A stretch of DNA of 64,000 nucleotides from Novosphingobium album (ex Hu et al. 2023) (GTDB lineage: Bacteria; Pseudomonadota; Alphaproteobacteria; Sphingomonadales; Sphingomonadaceae), in assembly GCF_022832385.1 (NCBI RefSeq), contig NZ_JALHLE010000016.1:1-64000 (forward strand), read 5' to 3'. A program made the position numbers and the translations under genes. Shown piece by piece: positions 60,699 to 64,000 of the stretch (position 1 is the first letter of the stretch; each line of letters opens with the position of its first letter). Below the pieces are notes generated by a model that was not told the origin of the DNA, did no database searches, and worked only from the letters and a program-made list of their open reading frames with translations.

Positions 60699-61688
60699 AT
60701 GACCGTCGAGGGTGTTCACCTCCTCGAGCAACTGCAGACGCCGGCGCTCGTCGTGGCGCGCGGGCAGGTGCGGTTTGCCAACAGCGCGGCTCTGGGGTTG
60801 CTGGGCGCGCATATCGTGGGGCAGGACGTGCGCATTGCCATCCGCGATCCCAAGGCCGTGGCGGCGATCCTCAGCGATAGCGGCGGCACAGCGCAAGTGA
60901 CCGGGCTGTCGACTGGAGGCTCGGTCTGGGAAGTGGACTGCCGCGTGCTCAGCCCAACCGAGCGGCTGGTCAGCCTCTATGATCTTTCCGAAAGGGTCAG
61001 CGTCGCCAAGTCGCATGCGGACTTCGTGGCCAATGCCAGCCATGAACTGCGCACGCCGTTGGCCAATGTGCTGGGCTATGTCGAAACGCTGATGAACCCC
61101 AAGGCGGGCGGGGACGAGGGAGTGCGCAACCGCTTCCTCGGCACGATCCGCCATGAAGCGCAGCGGATGCAGGCGCTGATCGCCGATCTCATGTCGCTTT
61201 CGCGGATCGAGGCGGTGAAGCACGAGGTGCCGTCAGATCGAATCGATCTGGTCGCGCTGGCGCACGAAGTCGCCGGGGAGTTCCGCAACGGCGGGCAGGT
61301 TACGGTTACCGCCAACTGCGCTGATGCCGTGATCGCGGGTGACCGGGGGCAGCTTTCGCAAGTGCTGCGCAACCTGATCGACAATTCGCGCAAATACGGC
61401 AAGCCAGACGGGACCGTGACGGTCTCGGTCGAAGCGGCGAAAACCGGCTGGGTACTGGTCTCGGTCCGCGACGAGGGGGACGGCATCCCCCCCGAACACC
61501 TTCCGCGCATTACCGAGCGGTTCTACCGCGCCGACACCAGTCGCAGCCGCGCGGCCGGGGGCACCGGGTTGGGGTTGTCGATCGTCAAGCACATCGTCGA
61601 GCGTCATCGCGGACGTTTCGACATTGAAAGCCGGTCCGGTCAGGGTACCGTTGCCTCGATGATGCTGCCCCTGCGCACCGAAGGCTGA
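60699..61688 (+). CDS. PhoR-like sensor histidine kinase
   Basis: A 329-residue kinase without clear membrane segments. A PAS-like domain (about 1-105) is followed by a HisKA domain with the phospho-accepting histidine in ANASHELRTPLANVLGYVETL and a HATPase domain with NLIDNSRKYG, VRDEGDGIPPEHLPRITERFYR and GGTGLGLSIVKHIVERH. The sequence resembles PhoR of the phosphate regulon, and the neighbouring porins fit, but the usual PhoB and Pst genes are not in the window. The start at 60699 has an AAAGGGG site; an ATG at 60678 is an alternative. Confidence 0.8.
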   Translation: MTVEGVHLLEQLQTPALVVARGQVRFANSAALGLLGAHIVGQDVRIAIRDPKAVAAILSDSGGTAQVTGLSTGGSVWEVDCRVLSPTERLVSLYDLSERVSVAKSHADFVANASHELRTPLANVLGYVETLMNPKAGGDEGVRNRFLGTIRHEAQRMQALIADLMSLSRIEAVKHEVPSDRIDLVALAHEVAGEFRNGGQVTVTANCADAVIAGDRGQLSQVLRNLIDNSRKYGKPDGTVTVSVEAAKTGWVLVSVRDEGDGIPPEHLPRITERFYRADTSRSRAAGGTGLGLSIVKHIVERHRGRFDIESRSGQGTVASMMLPLRTEG

Positions 61689-61711
61689 ACGGCCTTCGGT
61701 GCGGGGCTGAC

Positions 61712-63121
61712 CTAGAAATCGAGTTCGAAGCGGGTGCCGAGGACATGCGCGTCGTAATCGGTCCGGCCGGAGGGCAGCGCTTTGGCGCCGTCATATTGCA
61801 GCAGCGCGTAATTGAGATTGAAGCGCAGGTACTGGATCGGCGACCAGATCAGGGCCGCGATATAGCCATTCAGCTTGCCGCCGGAGATATCCTTGTCGTC
61901 GAGATCGAGGTAGTCGTACCGCAGGTTGATCTGGATCGAGCCGATGCCGCCGTCGCCCATCGGGCGGGCCGGGGCCTTGCCTGAAAAGATGCCCGCCTTG
62001 TACCCGCGCGAATCCCCTTTGGTGAGGAAGTAACCCAGTTCGGCATAGCCGCCGCGGAACGTGACGGCAGGCAGCCCGGTGCGGCCGGCACGCAGCGCAT
62101 GGACCTCGGCCGCGCCATGCCAGCGCCCGGCGATACCCGCCAGTTCGAGGCCGTAATGCACTTCCTGATCCACCTGCATTGAGGGCGTTCCGATCAGGCG
62201 CGTATTGGTGGAATGCGCATAGGGGCGCTGGCGGTACCGCGTCGTCCCGTCGGCGAGGCGGCCCATCCGGCGCCAGTGGGCCGATGCGCCGAAATGCAAC
62301 TGGATGTCATCCACCTTCGGCGCGTAGACGAGGCGCCCGTCGATTCCGTAGCTGTTGTTCTCGTCGCCGCCGGAGGTTCCATCGCTGTCATTGGCAAGTG
62401 CGCCGATGTCGTCCGTGAAGATGCCCAGCTGGGCGAGCATGGCGCCGCGCTGATATTGCGCTGAAAGCCCAAGCCGGCGCTCGAAGCCGAAGGCATCGGT
62501 GAATGCGGCACGCTCCATCACGCTGCCGGTGGTGTCGCCGGTCAGTTCGTCGAGCGACTGGAAGGAGTTGTGGTTGCCTAGCGTGACCAGCCACCCGGCC
62601 CTGTCATAGGTCACGAAAGTGTCGACGAGATCGACGGTATTGTCGGAAAGTTCCAGTTCCAGCTTGTAGCCGAAGCCTGCTCCAAGGCTGCCTTCGCCGC
62701 CCAGACGGATGCGGCGCATCTCGTTCGAGAAGCCGAGGCCTTCGTCGGCGAGGGCCTTCGGGGCGGAAACGTAGTTGGCATCGGCCTGGATGCGGCCCTT
62801 CACCTTGAAAGCCTTGTCACCTTCGGTGAAGCGGGGAGAACCTTTCCAGCCGATCTTTGTTTCCGGCTGCGGTGCAGCAGCAGCAGCAGCAGCTGGCGGG
62901 GCGGGAGCCGGCTGAGATGCGGCGGCTGCAACAGGAGGTGGCGTTCCAGTGTTGTCAGGCGCCAGGCCGAGGGTGCGCTCGAGACGTGCCAGCCGCGCAC
63001 GAAGCTCTCGTATCTCGGCGCGCATGGCCTCTGCTTCCGCATCCGGCACGCTTTGCGCAAGTGCCGGGACCGGTTGCAGCAGCGCTGCGGCAACGGCTGT
63101 TCCGGAAAGGGTTCGGTACAT
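61712..63121 (-). CDS. Phosphate-selective porin O/P family outer-membrane protein
   Basis: A 469-residue precursor. A signal peptide (about 23 residues, ending ALAQS) precedes a short coiled coil (AEAMRAEIRELRARLARLERTLG) that probably trimerises on peptidoglycan, a Pro/Ala-rich linker, then a beta barrel that ends in a terminal aromatic (ELDF), the outer-membrane insertion signal. FKVKGRIQADANYV and FSNEMRRIRLGGEGSLGAGFGYKLELE are OprO/OprP-like. A GGAG site precedes the ATG. It is convergent with the PhoR-like kinase. Confidence 0.9.
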   Translation of the reverse strand: MYRTLSGTAVAAALLQPVPALAQSVPDAEAEAMRAEIRELRARLARLERTLGLAPDNTGTPPPVAAAASQPAPAPPAAAAAAAPQPETKIGWKGSPRFTEGDKAFKVKGRIQADANYVSAPKALADEGLGFSNEMRRIRLGGEGSLGAGFGYKLELELSDNTVDLVDTFVTYDRAGWLVTLGNHNSFQSLDELTGDTTGSVMERAAFTDAFGFERRLGLSAQYQRGAMLAQLGIFTDDIGALANDSDGTSGGDENNSYGIDGRLVYAPKVDDIQLHFGASAHWRRMGRLADGTTRYRQRPYAHSTNTRLIGTPSMQVDQEVHYGLELAGIAGRWHGAAEVHALRAGRTGLPAVTFRGGYAELGYFLTKGDSRGYKAGIFSGKAPARPMGDGGIGSIQINLRYDYLDLDDKDISGGKLNGYIAALIWSPIQYLRFNLNYALLQYDGAKALPSGRTDYDAHVLGTRFELDF

Positions 63122-63455
63122 GAAAATGACTCCGCAATCTGGCGTTGAGCTCAAGAGCGGCGCGGCGAATATGTCGGTTGAATGACGGAAAAAAGACAGT
63201 CGTCGCGGCGGGGCCGTCCGGGACTGCCCGGGAGGGGCAAATATGGCGCTCAGGGGACTCCCTGATAGCGTCATAGTCACCGGCTACAGACATTATACGT
63301 TACCTGGGAGACAACCTTTGTTGTACTGGGGTAGGACGAAACTGACGTATTTCTGCCGTTCTTTGGCGCCAGAAACACTACGTCACAAAAGCGTAACATC
63401 ATGGTCATAGAGGCGTCGCCGTTGTGTAACTGAACGTTCACGAAAGGACCTGGAC
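63122..63455. promoter_or_regulatory. 334-base divergent region between two porin genes
   Basis: No gene is seen. It holds the upstream regions of both porins. Notable short elements are ACAAC-CTTT-GTTGT at 63312-63325, a perfect palindrome TGAACGTTCA at 63431-63440 and the 11-bp-spaced repeat at 63343-63360. Promoter positions were not resolved. Confidence 0.4.
63343..63360 (+). promoter_or_regulatory. Pho-box-like direct repeat before the second porin
   Basis: CTGACGT, four bases and CTGCCGT form an 11-bp-periodic direct repeat resembling CTGTCAT-N4-CTGTCAC, with two mismatches in the first half and three in the second. It lies 95 bases before the porin start. Weak on sequence alone; the kinase and porin context raises it slightly. 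Confidence 0.3.
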
Positions 63456-64000
63456 GTGAAAAATATTTTGGGGCCGTCAGCACTGGCTGTCGTAGTTTCG
63501 CTTGGCTGGGCCCTGCCGACACCGGCAAGCGCTGCCGATACCGCTTCGATCCAGCAGGAACTCGCAGCGATGCGCGCCCAGATGCAGGCGATGGCGCAGC
63601 GAATCGATTCGCTTGAGGACGAACTGGCAGCGGCGAAGGCCGAAGCCGCCTCTGCCACGCAGGTCGCCGAAAATGCGACGCAGGCCGCCGTTGCGGCCAA
63701 GGCCGCTGCTGAAAAGCCTTCTCCGGTGAAGATTGCGTTCAAGGGGGCTCCGCAGATCAGCACGGACGATGGCTGGAGCTTCAAGCCGCGCGGCCGCATG
63801 CAGCTGGACATCGGCGGTGTGGACGGGCCCTCGGGCCTGACCTCCAGCCAGCAGGCGCACCTTGGCACCAGCGCCGAGTTCCGCCGAATCTACCTGGGCT
63901 TCGATGGCTCGATGCCGGGCGGCTTCGGCTACCGCGTGGAGATCAACGTCGCCAACTCCGACGTGTCGATCAACGACATGTACATGACCTACAAGGCCAG
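63456..64000 (+). CDS. Porin O/P family protein, cut by the window end
   Basis: The first 181 codons of a second porin, open at the window edge. It starts at a GTG with AAAGGA upstream; the encoded signal peptide ends near PASAA. A heptad-rich coiled coil (SIQQELAAMRAQMQAMAQRIDSLEDELAAAK) and Ala-rich linker precede the barrel, which opens with WSFKPRGRMQLDIGGVDG and FRRIYLGFDGSMPGGFGYRVEINVA. It is a paralog of the divergent porin. Confidence 0.88.
   Translation, partial: MKNILGPSALAVVVSLGWALPTPASAADTASIQQELAAMRAQMQAMAQRIDSLEDELAAAKAEAASATQVAENATQAAVAAKAAAEKPSPVKIAFKGAPQISTDDGWSFKPRGRMQLDIGGVDGPSGLTSSQQAHLGTSAEFRRIYLGFDGSMPGGFGYRVEINVANSDVSINDMYMTYKA

Noticed and set aside
63431..63440. Palindrome TGAACGTTCA as a LexA site
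   Set aside because: Alphaproteobacterial LexA binds a direct repeat with 7-base spacing; this is a gapless inverted palindrome 15 bases before the start codon.

Overview
This window is high-GC chromosomal DNA from an alphaproteobacterium, most likely a sphingomonad of the Novosphingobium/Sphingomonas type. The indicators are a rhizobial-type oxygen-sensitive NifA, an alphaproteobacterial SOS box (GAAC-N7-GAAC) ahead of imuAB-dnaE2, a RegBA pair attached to a cyo oxidase operon, a Caulobacter-like SigF/NrsF pair with bufferin genes, an Entner-Doudoroff operon and paired phosphate-type porins. The species call is an inference. I see no rRNA, tRNA, CRISPR array, transposase or phage gene.

Layout. 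(a) 0.2-11.4 kb: one end of a nitrogen-fixation island: nifIscA-nifU-nifS-nifV-cysE-nifW-fixABCX-nifA on the + strand, headed by a near-perfect sigma-54 promoter and a NifA site that also faces a divergent gene of unknown function (192-800). (b) 11.5-15.6 kb: a copper-responsive type bufferin (RiPP) locus: bufA2-type precursor, bufB (MNIO/DUF692) and bufC (DUF2063) on the - strand; bufA1-type precursor, DoxX, sigF and nrsF on the + strand; two back-to-back GTAACC-N16-CGAA promoters lie between them. (c) 15.7-22.6 kb: cyoABCD-surf1-regB-regA on the - strand with a perfect FNR box upstream. (d) 22.8-29.7 kb: an MFS transporter, then the SOS mutagenesis cassette imuA-imuB-dnaE2; imuB carries an 87-bp palindromic repeat inserted in frame. 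(e) 29.7-36.3 kb: a complete N-type ATPase operon (atpDCQRBEFAG) with Na+-type c-subunit ligands and, unexpectedly, a third GTAACC-N16-CGAA motif upstream.

(f) 36.5-45.4 kb: gamma-glutamyltransferase, a LysR regulator divergent from an arylsulfatase, and a glutathione-dependent formaldehyde detoxification operon (frmA, VOC protein, fghA, SnoaL) with its own divergent LysR gene. (g) 45.4-51.4 kb: an arginine succinyltransferase (ast) operon in which an M20 hydrolase sits between astD and astA, then a beta-hydroxyacid dehydrogenase. (h) 51.6-60.4 kb: zwf-edd-glk-eda-ppc, an Entner-Doudoroff operon ending in a divergent PEP carboxylase-like gene and a secreted Zn-metalloprotease gene. (i) 60.7-64 kb: a PhoR-like histidine kinase and two divergent phosphate-selective-type porins, the second cut by the window end.

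Together the genes describe a bacterium that moves between oxic and microoxic life. NifA and FixABCX work at low oxygen, Fnr/RegBA-type control is likely for the bo3 oxidase, and the Na+-type ATPase could extrude Na+ or use a sodium gradient. Carbon enters through glucose-6-phosphate and the ED route, and arginine is broken down by succinylation. The most striking points are the two-precursor bufferin locus with embedded sigma/anti-sigma, the apparent SigF-type motif before the N-ATPase, the divergently activated unknown nif-regulon gene, and the coding-region palindromic element in imuB.
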